A DNA stretch of 64,000 bases from Oceanobacter antarcticus (lineage in GTDB: Bacteria; Pseudomonadota; Gammaproteobacteria; Pseudomonadales; Oceanobacteraceae), in NCBI RefSeq assembly GCF_044962685.1, contig NZ_JBBKTX010000010.1, forward strand, positions 1-64,000. The letters are read 5' to 3'. Below the pieces are notes generated by a model that saw only the letters and a program-made list of their open reading frames with translations, had not been told where the DNA came from and did not search any database. Position numbers and translations under genes: made by a program. Shown one piece after another: positions 51,551 to 60,467 of this stretch (the stretch's first letter is position 1; each line of letters starts with the position of its first letter).

Positions 51551-52753
51551 TTATGGGCCAGTTTTTTTGATCAGGGTTTCATTCATCCGGGACGCCATCA
51601 CATACAGCCCGATCAGCCCGGTAGCAGCAATCAGTTGTGAGCAAAGTAATAGACTACCGGCTGTTAGAAGAGCACTGATTGCCAGTGGTGCTGCAGCCTG
51701 GCCAGAATCGGAAACCAGTTTCCAGACCCCCATAAAGCGGGCGCGTCCGGTGGCTGGTGCAAAGTCAGAACCCAATACCATCACCAGGCCAGCACTGACG
51801 CCGTTGGCAAAGCCGATGAGTAGGGCGCTGAGTAGCAGGCTCAGGTAGCTGTCTGCCCAGCCGAGGGCGGCCAGTCCGCATGCAAACAGCAACAGGCTGG
51901 GTGCGGCGGCGGCCTTGCGTCCCCAGCGATCCATAATAATGCCCGCTGGAATAAACATCAGGCTGTCCATCAGGGCGGCAGCGGCGACCACCAGGCCGAT
52001 CTCGGCGACTGAAAGCCCGATGGCATTACCCGCCAGTGGCAATAATACCACTCGGCCAGCACGCATGAATTGCAGCGAAATCATCGCCAATCCGGCACTG
52101 AGAAACGCCTGACGGTGATCTGTCAGCACCTGAATAATGGCAATAAAGCTGTGGGGTGTGCGATCGGCTTCTGGCTCACCACGGTCGGCCGACAAAAACA
52201 CAATCAGTAACGACAGCAGGCATAACAGTACCAACACCAAAAAAGTTGCCTGGTAGCCAAACTTGACCGCCGCAAGGCCGCCCAGTGCCGGGCCTAACAG
52301 GGAGCCAACGCGCATGGCTCCAGCCATCAGTGAGATGGCCCGGCCCCGTTGGTGAACCGGGGCGCGGGTGGTGACGTACGATTGTCTGCCGATCAGTGAA
52401 AATGACATGCCCATCCCGGCGATCACACCGCCCAGTCCCAGCAATAATGGCACATCGGTCAGCGTCATCAGGCCGTAGCCGACAACGTAGGCGGCAGCGC
52501 CGAGCATCAGGCAAATCTTGTCGCCCCAGCGTCCAGCGACGATACCGGCGGGAATATCCCCTGCCAGCTGGCCAATTCCTCGGGTTGCCAGCATCAGGGC
52601 AGCGATGGAGGGGCTGTACCCGAGTTCGAGTACGTACAGCGGCAGCAGTACCAGGATGGCGGTTTGAGCAGTGGCGGTTAATAACCCTGGTAGGTAAACA
52701 GGCCAGACAAGGCTGGTGAGTAATAGTCGTAATGATGGAGACGATGTGGACAC
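51551..52753 (-). CDS. MFS transporter
   Basis: A 400-residue major-facilitator protein with about 12 membrane helices. The loop-2 motif GRWGDKICLMLG and its repeat in the second half (DRWGRKAAAAP) are visible. The family includes sugar, drug and metabolite exporters; the substrate is not predictable here. It begins with a GTG at 52751-52753. The 3' end overlaps sequence downstream of the maturase remnant. Confidence 0.85.
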   Translation of the reverse strand: MSTSSPSLRLLLTSLVWPVYLPGLLTATAQTAILVLLPLYVLELGYSPSIAALMLATRGIGQLAGDIPAGIVAGRWGDKICLMLGAAAYVVGYGLMTLTDVPLLLGLGGVIAGMGMSFSLIGRQSYVTTRAPVHQRGRAISLMAGAMRVGSLLGPALGGLAAVKFGYQATFLVLVLLCLLSLLIVFLSADRGEPEADRTPHSFIAIIQVLTDHRQAFLSAGLAMISLQFMRAGRVVLLPLAGNAIGLSVAEIGLVVAAAALMDSLMFIPAGIIMDRWGRKAAAAPSLLLFACGLAALGWADSYLSLLLSALLIGFANGVSAGLVMVLGSDFAPATGRARFMGVWKLVSDSGQAAAPLAISALLTAGSLLLCSQLIAATGLIGLYVMASRMNETLIKKTGP

Positions 52754-52799
52754 GGAGGGATCTCGTTGCAGGTCGACTGAGAGTCTAACGGTGCATTAC

Positions 52800-53072
52800 T
52801 CAAGGGGACATCTATTTAATCCTGCACAACTCTGCGCGAGTGTTGCCAGGGATCAGGGCAAGGCGGCGAATGCTGCGCAATGACGAGTCCTTTTCAAGTT
52901 CGCCAACACCGCTCTGGACGGCGGCAACCCGTGCCCTCTGGGGGCTGCCGGATGATTCCGACTCGGTGTCGTCGGTTGTAGACGTGACCCGTCAGGCCTG
53001 CAAACCGGCTTCGTGATTCGACAGCAGCCGAAGGCCCAGAGCGGGCACCGGATTAAATAGATGGCCCCTCAA
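52800..53072. repeat. 4-bp target duplications flanking the MITE (TCAA)
   Basis: TCAA at 52800-52803 and TCAA at 53069-53072 directly flank the inverted-repeat element, an exact 4-bp duplication of the same size as that around the IS at 1176-2727. Confidence 0.75.
52804..53068. mobile_element. 265-bp MITE with IS-like ends
   Basis: The element has 19-bp terminal inverted repeats with one mismatch: GGGGACATCTATTTAATCC on the left and, read on the other strand, GGGGCCATCTATTTAATCC on the right. It carries no gene and is flanked by TCAA duplications. The ends share GGG and ATCTATTTAATC with the IS5-type element at 1176-2727, so that transposase, or a close relative, could mobilise it. The interior shows no obvious similarity to the IS. 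It sits between the divergent transporter and zinc-ribbon genes and may affect their promoters. Confidence 0.85.
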
Positions 53073-53258
53073 GTATAAACCGTTCATCCGGCAATGGCCT
53101 GTTGTCAGGCCCGTAGGCTGTGCTCTCACGGTCGGTGCCTGGCAACACTGGTATTGGCATCGAAGCTGCAAACAAAGCTTTATGGTGCCGTCAGAGTCGA
53201 TAATTTGACGTTTTTCTGGCGCGCAGGAATTTATCAGCGTCAGAAATGAGGTGAGATT

Positions 53259-53708
53259 ATGGCAGGTCTGGGGCGTCTGAGTGACATTATGCGGAGCCTG
53301 AATCAGGCAGGAATGGTCGGCCAGCGGATTCGTGAGTCCGGTTTTGTGCTGGAAAAAACCGAGATGAAAACCAGTTTGGCTGAACTGGCAGGAGCGGTGT
53401 CGGAAGCCAAGATGGAATTGGGTATCTTGCAAGCGCATCTACAAGATAAGGATGCGGAACTTAAGGCCATGGGGGAGTTGTTACATACCAAGGCCCAGTT
53501 GCGCCGTCGTGGCGATGGCTATTACAAAAGTCGTGATGGCAAGGTGTATGGTCAGCCGTTCTGTTCTTATTGTTGGGAGGGGGATCAGAAGCTGTTTCAT
53601 TTGCATAACCGCATTCTGAAAAAAGATGTGCGTATTTGCCCGCACTGTAAAAATGAATACCAGTCTCAACGGACGCCGTATCTGGAGGCTGATGGTTTAT
53701 TGCTGTAA
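53259..53708 (+). CDS. Coiled-coil zinc-ribbon protein of unknown function
   Basis: This is a 149-residue protein. An N-terminal helical region (about 30-80) is predicted to be coiled coil. The C-terminal half is a zinc ribbon with two C-x-x-C pairs, C102/C105 (FCSYCW) and C127/C130 (ICPHC). GAGGTGAG lies directly before the ATG. The architecture suggests a small adaptor or nucleic-acid-binding protein, but no named family was recognised. It is separated from pldA by 8 bp, so they may be cotranscribed. Confidence 0.7.
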   Translation: MAGLGRLSDIMRSLNQAGMVGQRIRESGFVLEKTEMKTSLAELAGAVSEAKMELGILQAHLQDKDAELKAMGELLHTKAQLRRRGDGYYKSRDGKVYGQPFCSYCWEGDQKLFHLHNRILKKDVRICPHCKNEYQSQRTPYLEADGLLL

Positions 53709-53716
53709 GCCTGTCG

Positions 53717-54991
53717 GTGTCTGGTTCAGGCTTGATAAAGGATGGAGATGGAAGGAGGGCTGAACTACCATACAGACGCCATCCACTCCTACCGGTAACT
53801 CATGTGATTGCTACTCTCTCTGTTTTTGCTGTCCGATCGCGCCGAATATTGCCAGTGTTTACACTGGTTCTGGCTTTGCTGGACAGCTCCCTGCTATTGG
53901 CGGCAACAGACGTTAGCCCGTCTGACAGTGCCCCGGCATCCAGTTCGGAAGTTGCTCCTCAAGGTATTTCACAAGGTGATGCTGAAACGGGTCAAGGTGA
54001 GGCGGAAACCAGGGTGCCTGAAACGGCTGCCGCACTGTGGCAGGATGACAAGCCAGAGCAGGAAGAGACTCCGTTGCTGGAAGATGAACCGTTGCAGACC
54101 GAAACCGTCGATATCAAAATGATTTCACCGGAGGAATTCAAACCTGCCATCCGTCAGTATTATCCGCAGATGATACGCAAGCGTCAGGTCGAAGCGCTGG
54201 CGGCCAACAGCCCGCACGTGCTGTTACCGCATCGGCCTAATTATGTGATGCCATTCAGTTACCAAAGCAGCCCGAACAACCGGGATGTGGAACAACTGGT
54301 GGATCATTATTCTGGCGGTGAAGAATCGTACGATGGTGGTTTCAGTCATGTAGAAGCGATTATGCAGTTCAGTATCAAATACGAATTGCTACAAGGGCTG
54401 TTGACCAAGTTTGATCGGCTTGAAATTGCCTATACCAACCGTTCCTACTGGCAGGCCTACAATTCAAAAATATCCAAACCCTTCCGGGAAACCAATCACG
54501 AGCCGGAGATTATCTACTCGTGGCAACCCGGTATTTCCTGGCTGGATCATGCCGGTATTGGCCTGAATCACCAGTCCAATGGTCAGACCAGTTCACTGTC
54601 ACGCAGTTGGAACCGGGTCATCGTTGAGGGGGCGTCGGTCTTTTCTCACGGCATTTGGTTTGGCAGGGTCTGGTGGCGTATTCCCGAAGGCAAAAAGGCC
54701 GATCCGTATGATCCTTCTGACAACGACAATCCGGATATTGAAGATTATCTTGGCTATGGAGAACTGAGTTACATGCGGGTCTATGGCAAAAAGTCACTGG
54801 CGGTGATGCTGCGTAATAACCTGGATGTAGATAATAACCGTGGTGCCATAGAAATCGGTCTGACTTTTCCACTCACGCACACGCTCAAGGGCTTTGTGCA
54901 ATATTTTAACGGCTATGGCGACAGCCTGATTGATTACAATCGGTGGCAAGAACGCTTTGGTATCGGGATCAAGTTGACAGACTGGTTATAA
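53717..54991 (+). CDS. pldA: Outer-membrane phospholipase A
   Basis: A barrel phospholipase that hydrolyses phospholipids misplaced to the outer leaflet. The catalytic residues are visible: H285 and S287 (GLNHQSNGQ) and N299 (SRSWNR), with the same 14-residue spacing as in E. coli (H142, S144, N156). The frame gives 424 residues; a hydrophobic signal lies at about 43-62, followed by an acidic low-complexity segment (65-140) that is longer than usual. The start is uncertain: GTG at 53717 or GTG at 53804, which would place the signal near the N-terminus. Confidence 0.9.
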   Translation: MSGSGLIKDGDGRRAELPYRRHPLLPVTHVIATLSVFAVRSRRILPVFTLVLALLDSSLLLAATDVSPSDSAPASSSEVAPQGISQGDAETGQGEAETRVPETAAALWQDDKPEQEETPLLEDEPLQTETVDIKMISPEEFKPAIRQYYPQMIRKRQVEALAANSPHVLLPHRPNYVMPFSYQSSPNNRDVEQLVDHYSGGEESYDGGFSHVEAIMQFSIKYELLQGLLTKFDRLEIAYTNRSYWQAYNSKISKPFRETNHEPEIIYSWQPGISWLDHAGIGLNHQSNGQTSSLSRSWNRVIVEGASVFSHGIWFGRVWWRIPEGKKADPYDPSDNDNPDIEDYLGYGELSYMRVYGKKSLAVMLRNNLDVDNNRGAIEIGLTFPLTHTLKGFVQYFNGYGDSLIDYNRWQERFGIGIKLTDWL

Positions 54992-55019
54992 TCGCCGTTT
55001 TTATCGCTGCGAGTACAAC

Positions 55020-56141
55020 ATGATTCGATTGGGGCTGATCGTCAATCCACTGGCAGGTATTGGTGGGGCTGTGGGCCTGAAGGGCAGTGATGGCGCAGCC
55101 ACTGTATCCCGCGCATTGGCGCTGGGGGCTGAAAAAAAAGCCGGACTACGCACCTTGCAAGCGCTGAAGTTGCTGGTTCCACTCCAGGAACAGTGTGAAT
55201 TTGTCACCTGTCCCGGAGAGATGGGGGCCATCTGGCTGGAACAAGCCGGGCTATCTTGCACAGTGCTTGATCTTACCCTGGTTGCCGCCAATCAAACCTG
55301 TCGTGAGGATACCCTCGAAGCAGCCCGTTTGATGTTGAAGGAAGCGCTGGATGTGCTGCTGTTTGCTGGCGGCGACGGCACGGCCAGAGACATCTGCAGC
55401 GTGGTTGACAACACGCTGCCGGTGCTGGGCATTCCGGCCGGGGTCAAGATTCATTCAGGGGTATATGGCATCACTCCGGTGGCCAGCGCAGAAGTGATTT
55501 GCCAGCTGGTGAAGGGCGGGCTAGTGGACATGCGGGAGTCTGAAGTGCGAGACCTGGACGAAGACGCCTTCCGTCGTGGTGTTGTTCGAGCCAGGCACTA
55601 TGGCGACATGCGCGTGCCTGCGGTGGGTCACTTTATTCAGGCCGTCAAACAGGGCGGTGCCGAAGTAGAAGAACTGGTGCTGGCCGACATCGCCGCGACG
55701 TTGCAACAGGAAATGGAAGACGGTTGCCTCTATCTGATGGGCTCTGGCAAAACCACTCAGGCCATTATGGCCGCTATGGGCCTGGAAGGGACGCTGCTCG
55801 GTGTGGATGCGATTCTCGATGGCCAACTGGTTGGTTGCGACCTCAATGAGCAGGGCATTCTGGCCCTGCTGGATAACTACCCGATTCGCCAGGCGGTACT
55901 GAGCGTGATGGGCGGGCAGGGTCATATTATCGGTCGCGGTAACCAGCAGTTTAGCGTCACTGTGCTGACTCGTATTGGTCGCGACAACATCAACCTGGTC
56001 TCCACCAAAACCAAAATCACCGCGCTGGCGGGCCGCCCCTTGGTGATCGATAGCGGCGATAGTCGGTTTGATACTGATTGGGCTGGCACCATGGAAATTC
56101 TGACTGGTTACCAGGACCGTATTTTGTATCCGGTGGGGTGA
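55020..56141 (+). CDS. ATP-NAD kinase-like protein (COG3199 type)
   Basis: A 373-residue protein related to NAD kinases. It has an N-terminal IVNPLAGIGGAVGLKG motif and the nucleotide-binding LLFAGGDGTARDI (about 113-125) with GIPAGVKIHSGVYG. Members of this group are predicted kinases of NAD-like or acetoin-linked metabolism and are distinct from housekeeping NadK; activity is not established. It follows pldA by 28 bp. Confidence 0.8.
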   Translation: MIRLGLIVNPLAGIGGAVGLKGSDGAATVSRALALGAEKKAGLRTLQALKLLVPLQEQCEFVTCPGEMGAIWLEQAGLSCTVLDLTLVAANQTCREDTLEAARLMLKEALDVLLFAGGDGTARDICSVVDNTLPVLGIPAGVKIHSGVYGITPVASAEVICQLVKGGLVDMRESEVRDLDEDAFRRGVVRARHYGDMRVPAVGHFIQAVKQGGAEVEELVLADIAATLQQEMEDGCLYLMGSGKTTQAIMAAMGLEGTLLGVDAILDGQLVGCDLNEQGILALLDNYPIRQAVLSVMGGQGHIIGRGNQQFSVTVLTRIGRDNINLVSTKTKITALAGRPLVIDSGDSRFDTDWAGTMEILTGYQDRILYPVG

Positions 56142-56245
56142 TCATAGAGTAAAGAGACACAGGTGCCATTCTGTTTCTTGGGTTGGGAACCTCTGTACCT
56201 TGATGTCGTCCCATCTGTTTTTAACGCTCCTGAGGGAATCAATGG

Positions 56246-58117
56246 ATGGCTACTCCCGCACGCATCAATATCAATCGCTACAGGTATCAGCGATCAGACG
56301 TCTGCCATCACGTGCGTGTATCAATCCAGTGGTTTTGTCTTAGTAGTTGTTTGCTGTTTGCTGCGATGGTTGAAGCGGAGAATGCGCAAGCGGGTCGAGT
56401 GGAGGCCATCCGTATCTTGCAGCAAGCCAGTTTTGGCCCAGGGCCGGTCAGTATTGCCGAGGTAATGTCCGCAGGGGTGGAGCACTGGGTGGATGAGCAA
56501 TTGGCGATGCCGCAAAAGTACAGCCAGCTACAGCGCACTATTCAATTGGCGCTGATGGAAGACCCTGCACGCAATTGGTTCGAAACATCTATGTTTAATT
56601 CTCAGGCGGTGTACCGGGTTCGGGATTTCCAGCAATCGGCCTGGTGGGAGCAAGCGTTGACTGCTCCTGATCAGTTGCGTCAGCGGGTAGCTTTTGCATT
56701 GAGCCAGCTGTTGGTGGTGTCGGTGAGTGAGCCACCCTTACATCTGAGAACAGAAGGCTTGGCGGCATACAACGATTTGTTGCTCAAGTACGCGTTTGGT
56801 AATTATCGTGAGTTGCTGTCAGCAGTGACGTATTCTCCAGCAATGGGTATTTACCTTTCGCATCAGGGTAATCGCAAAGCGAACCCGAAAACTGAAACTT
56901 CACCAGATGAAAATTATGCGCGCGAGCTGATGCAACTGTTTTCAATTGGGTTGTACCGGTTGAATCCGGACGGTTCGATCCAGCCAGACGGCCAAGGTAA
57001 CCCAGTACCTTCTTATACCCAAACTGATGTAATGGAATTGGCCAGAGTTTTAACAGGTTGGGATCTGGTCGGTAATCTTAAATACGGTGATAAAAACCAG
57101 CGTCGCATTCAGGTTATTGAGCCGTTGGAATTTACCAAGGAATTTCACGATTTTGGCAGCAAGGTGTTATTGGGAAAACCGATCGAGGCCAAACTCTCTG
57201 GTAAGGCGGATATCGAGCGAGCACTGGATATTCTGTTTGCTCATCCGAATGTGGGGCCTTTTGTCAGTAAACACATGATCCAGCGGCTGGTATCCTCCAA
57301 TCCGTCGGCCGCCTATATTGGTCGCGTCAGTGCCGTCTTTAATGACAATGGCAAGGGTGTGAGGGGAGATATGAAGGCGCTGGTACGGACAATTTTGCTT
57401 GACCCAGAAGCGCGTAATCCGGCCGCAGGTGCAGAAAAACTGAAAGAACCAGTACTGGCGTTGGCGGGGTTGTTAAGAATGCTCAAGGTTCAGCCTGCAG
57501 AACCATGGAAATCTGCCCATGGCGGCCAGATGCTCGATGTTATCTGGTTTAGAGATCTGAATATTGGCCAGAACGCTTACCGCTCTCCCTCCGTATTCAA
57601 TTTTTATTCCGCCGACTATCAGCCTTCTACTGCGGGCTTTGCGGAGCAACAGTGGGTTGCGCCGGAAGCCGAAATTCTGGATGTCGAATCCTTGACCAGT
57701 TTCAGTAATATCGTGCGACAGGTATTGGTTCGTAATGATATTCAATCGCTGGATATTCGAGGTCAGGGCTTTACCAGAAAAATCAACAATGAACGCAGAA
57801 ATCAGTCCATCAACCTGCTGGTGGATACTGGTCCCTGGTTACAACGGCTGGAGCTGGCGTTGGAGAACGACAGTAATGGAGATTTTTTGCGTCTGAATAC
57901 CGATATGGTGGCCCGTCGTCGGGCTCTGGATGCGCTATTGGATGAACTAGAATTACAGATGCTGGGACAGCCAATGCCGGAACAAGCCCGAATTCGACTG
58001 ACTGAGTATCTGATGGTGCCTCAATATGACAAGAAACCTCAGCAGGAAGCGCTGCAGATTCTCGAAGACAGTATTCGGTTGCTGGCGATGATGCCGGAAT
58101 ACTGGGTTCAGCATTAA
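56246..58117 (+). CDS. DUF1800 secreted protein
   Basis: A 623-residue protein with the DUF1800 signature: RILQQASFGP near the start, QRVAFALSQLLVVS, ENYARELMQLFSIGL, and RVLTGWDL, with repeated YRSPSVFNFY-type segments. An N-terminal hydrophobic stretch (about 30-44) suggests export. The start is either ATG 56246 or GTG 56312, the latter giving a more compact signal peptide. It forms a two-gene unit with the DUF1501 gene 24 bp downstream, a pairing seen in many bacteria with unknown function. Confidence 0.85.
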   Translation: MATPARININRYRYQRSDVCHHVRVSIQWFCLSSCLLFAAMVEAENAQAGRVEAIRILQQASFGPGPVSIAEVMSAGVEHWVDEQLAMPQKYSQLQRTIQLALMEDPARNWFETSMFNSQAVYRVRDFQQSAWWEQALTAPDQLRQRVAFALSQLLVVSVSEPPLHLRTEGLAAYNDLLLKYAFGNYRELLSAVTYSPAMGIYLSHQGNRKANPKTETSPDENYARELMQLFSIGLYRLNPDGSIQPDGQGNPVPSYTQTDVMELARVLTGWDLVGNLKYGDKNQRRIQVIEPLEFTKEFHDFGSKVLLGKPIEAKLSGKADIERALDILFAHPNVGPFVSKHMIQRLVSSNPSAAYIGRVSAVFNDNGKGVRGDMKALVRTILLDPEARNPAAGAEKLKEPVLALAGLLRMLKVQPAEPWKSAHGGQMLDVIWFRDLNIGQNAYRSPSVFNFYSADYQPSTAGFAEQQWVAPEAEILDVESLTSFSNIVRQVLVRNDIQSLDIRGQGFTRKINNERRNQSINLLVDTGPWLQRLELALENDSNGDFLRLNTDMVARRRALDALLDELELQMLGQPMPEQARIRLTEYLMVPQYDKKPQQEALQILEDSIRLLAMMPEYWVQH

Positions 58118-58141
58118 TCACCACAGGAAGGAGCCGCTGAA

Positions 58142-59728
58142 ATGGCAGATAAACGACACCCCTGCTGGTCACGCCGTCATTTTCTGCAACGGGCGGGTGC
58201 TACCGGGTTATTGACAGCAGCAGGTGCTGGAGTCATGAGTCGCTCCTGGGGGAACTCCAGTCATGCCGATGTTGGACCACGCTTGCCGGCGGGTAAAGAC
58301 TATAAGGCCTTGATATGCCTGTTTTTGTATGGTGGTAATGATTCCTGGAATTTGCTGATCCCATCAGCCAACGAAGGCAGCGAAGTTGAAGAGGGATTTG
58401 GCTATCAGACCTATGCATCCCGCCGTGCGGGGCTGGCGGTCAAACAGCAATCGCTTGAGATTTCTACGGGTCAGGTTGGCAGTGCCGCAGCCAATCCATA
58501 TCATCAGAAAGATGCCGCCGCAAGTTATCTCAAGGGTCTTTACAAGGTAGACAAACAGTGGTCAGTGAATGGCTGTGCTCCTGAGTTGGCGCGATTGCAG
58601 CAACACAACAGACTGGCCTGGGTGGTCAATTCCGGGGTGCTGGTAGAGCCTGTGGATCGTCAACAATACGAATCAGGCATCTTGCCGTCCTTTCTGTTCG
58701 CCCACAATCATCAGCAGCGTTATCTGGCGACCGCCGATGGCACCGCTCATGAGTCGCTGGGTTGGGCTGGTCGATTAGCTGACCTGTGGCAGTCGGGGTC
58801 TGTCAATGGCATCGATCATGCTCATTTGTTCGGTATGAACATGGCGTTAGGAGGGCGAAAGCCGATGTTTGCCTCACAATCGGCTCCTGAACGCGTCTTG
58901 CCCGCTGGTAAGCCACTCAAAATGGACTCCATCAATCAGACCGGCCCAGCCAATGAGCAGCGTCGGGCTGACGTTCTGAATGCGTTAATTACCTTGCCGC
59001 GTCGAGATCTGTTTGAGCAACTGTTTGCCAGCCGCCAGCAAACGACCATGGAAATGCTGACGCGGTTGAATGCTGAATGGCAAAATACCCATGATTATTC
59101 CTCGTTGACCGGTAGTTATGGCGAACCCTTATTCAGTATGCCGGATCAGGGACTGATTGGCCTGGGTGACCGGTTGCCTGCTGGGTTGCTGCGTCAGTTG
59201 GAAACCGTTGCCCGCATGGTTGAAATTGGCAAACGGCAGGGTTTGCGGCGGCAGATTTTTTTTGTATCTATGGGTGGTTTTGATACCCATGCCCAGCAAG
59301 CGAACAAGCATCCCTTGTTGCTACGTAATCTGAGTTTGTCAGTCTGGCACTTTCAGCAGGCGATTCGGGCGTTGGGTATGGAAGACAAGGTCACATTGTA
59401 CAGTCAGTCTGATTTTGCCAGAACCTTGCAGAACAATGGTGATGGTACGGATCACGCTTGGGGTGGGCAGCAGTTTGTTGTCGGCGGAGCCGTCAACGCC
59501 GGTATTTATGGTGCTATGCCGGATTTGCGGGTCGATAGCTTACAGTCTGTACCAGACAACCGCGGTCGGATGATTCCTGGCCTGGCGAATGAACAAACGC
59601 TGGCTGCACTGGCAAACTGGTTTGGTGTTGCGGCGTCAGACATGATCCATTTATTCCCCCATTTGACCAATTTTCAGGCTTCTGACTCTGTGGCATCGGC
59701 CTGGCTGCCTTTGATGAAAAATACATAG
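58142..59728 (+). CDS. DUF1501 Tat-exported protein
   Basis: A 528-residue protein of the DUF1501 family, related to sulfatase/phosphatase folds. It begins with a twin-arginine signal (WSRRHFLQRAGATGLLTAAG). Family motifs include LFLYGGNDSWNLLIP and GGFDTHAQQ. AGGAAGGAG precedes the ATG. It pairs with the preceding DUF1800 gene; the two probably act together outside the cytoplasm. Confidence 0.88.
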   Translation: MADKRHPCWSRRHFLQRAGATGLLTAAGAGVMSRSWGNSSHADVGPRLPAGKDYKALICLFLYGGNDSWNLLIPSANEGSEVEEGFGYQTYASRRAGLAVKQQSLEISTGQVGSAAANPYHQKDAAASYLKGLYKVDKQWSVNGCAPELARLQQHNRLAWVVNSGVLVEPVDRQQYESGILPSFLFAHNHQQRYLATADGTAHESLGWAGRLADLWQSGSVNGIDHAHLFGMNMALGGRKPMFASQSAPERVLPAGKPLKMDSINQTGPANEQRRADVLNALITLPRRDLFEQLFASRQQTTMEMLTRLNAEWQNTHDYSSLTGSYGEPLFSMPDQGLIGLGDRLPAGLLRQLETVARMVEIGKRQGLRRQIFFVSMGGFDTHAQQANKHPLLLRNLSLSVWHFQQAIRALGMEDKVTLYSQSDFARTLQNNGDGTDHAWGGQQFVVGGAVNAGIYGAMPDLRVDSLQSVPDNRGRMIPGLANEQTLAALANWFGVAASDMIHLFPHLTNFQASDSVASAWLPLMKNT

Positions 59729-59820
59729 GAGCTGCTGGCAACGGAATCATATTGAAGCCCTGTTGCTACAAAACCTGCGCGGATACTGATCCTGTTCATC
59801 TTCGGTTAAGGTTGCGACCG

Positions 59821-59826
59821 TATAAT
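59821..59826 (+). promoter_or_regulatory. Candidate -10 element before cytochrome b561
   Basis: A consensus TATAAT lies 40 bases before the cybB-like start. No good -35 was found at 16-18 bases, so the promoter call is weak. Confidence 0.35.
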
Positions 59827-59865
59827 GTCCTCTGATGATTGATGACATAACAATGGATAGCCTTT

Positions 59866-60390
59866 ATGAATACTGAAATTCGCAGCTATAACCTGATTAG
59901 CAAGGTGATTCACTGGGGTTCGGCCCTGTTGATTTTGGGTCTGCTGGCGGTTGGGATGACGCTGGAGAATATGGAGAAGAGCCCGGAGAAGTTCGAGTTG
60001 CTGGGCTTGCACAAGTCGTTTGGTGTGCTGTTGTTGATTGTGCTGGTACTGCGCTTTATCTCTCGGTTTACCAACCCGGTGGATGCGTTGCCTGAGTTGA
60101 GCCGCAAGGATGTGATCAAGGCCAAGGCGCTGCAGGGGTTGCTGTATTTGTGCATGTTGATTATGCCGCTCAGCGGTATTTTGATGTCTCAGGCCGGTGG
60201 TCACGAGGTGGCGCTGTTTGGTCTGGGTTTACCAACGCTGATGGGAGAGAGTAAGGGCATACATGAAGTGCTGGGTGCGGTGCACGGTATCACTTCGAAG
60301 GTGTTGATTGTGCTGTTGCTGGCGCACATTGGCGCAGCGTTGTTCCATCACTTCAAACTCAAGGATGACACCTTGAAACGGATGTTGTGA
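59866..60390 (+). CDS. Cytochrome b561
   Basis: A 174-residue inner-membrane di-heme protein of the CybB type. Four membrane helices carry candidate heme ligands H16, H49, H140 and H154. It likely moves electrons from quinol or superoxide in the membrane. It ends just before a strong hairpin shared with the convergent RimK-like gene. Confidence 0.9.
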   Translation: MNTEIRSYNLISKVIHWGSALLILGLLAVGMTLENMEKSPEKFELLGLHKSFGVLLLIVLVLRFISRFTNPVDALPELSRKDVIKAKALQGLLYLCMLIMPLSGILMSQAGGHEVALFGLGLPTLMGESKGIHEVLGAVHGITSKVLIVLLLAHIGAALFHHFKLKDDTLKRML

Positions 60391-60420
60391 TACTTGGGTG
60401 ACGGAGCGGGTGACGGGTGA

Positions 60421-60459
60421 ATAACGGATCAGGCGATGTGATGTCGTCTGATCCGTTAT
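60421..60459. terminator. Bidirectional hairpin between cytochrome b561 and the RimK-like gene
   Basis: A perfect 12-bp inverted repeat pairs 60421-60432 (ATAACGGATCAG) with 60448-60459, with a 15-base loop. The convergent genes on both sides suggest it stops transcription from each. Confidence 0.75.
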
Positions 60460-60467
60460 CTTCGCGA

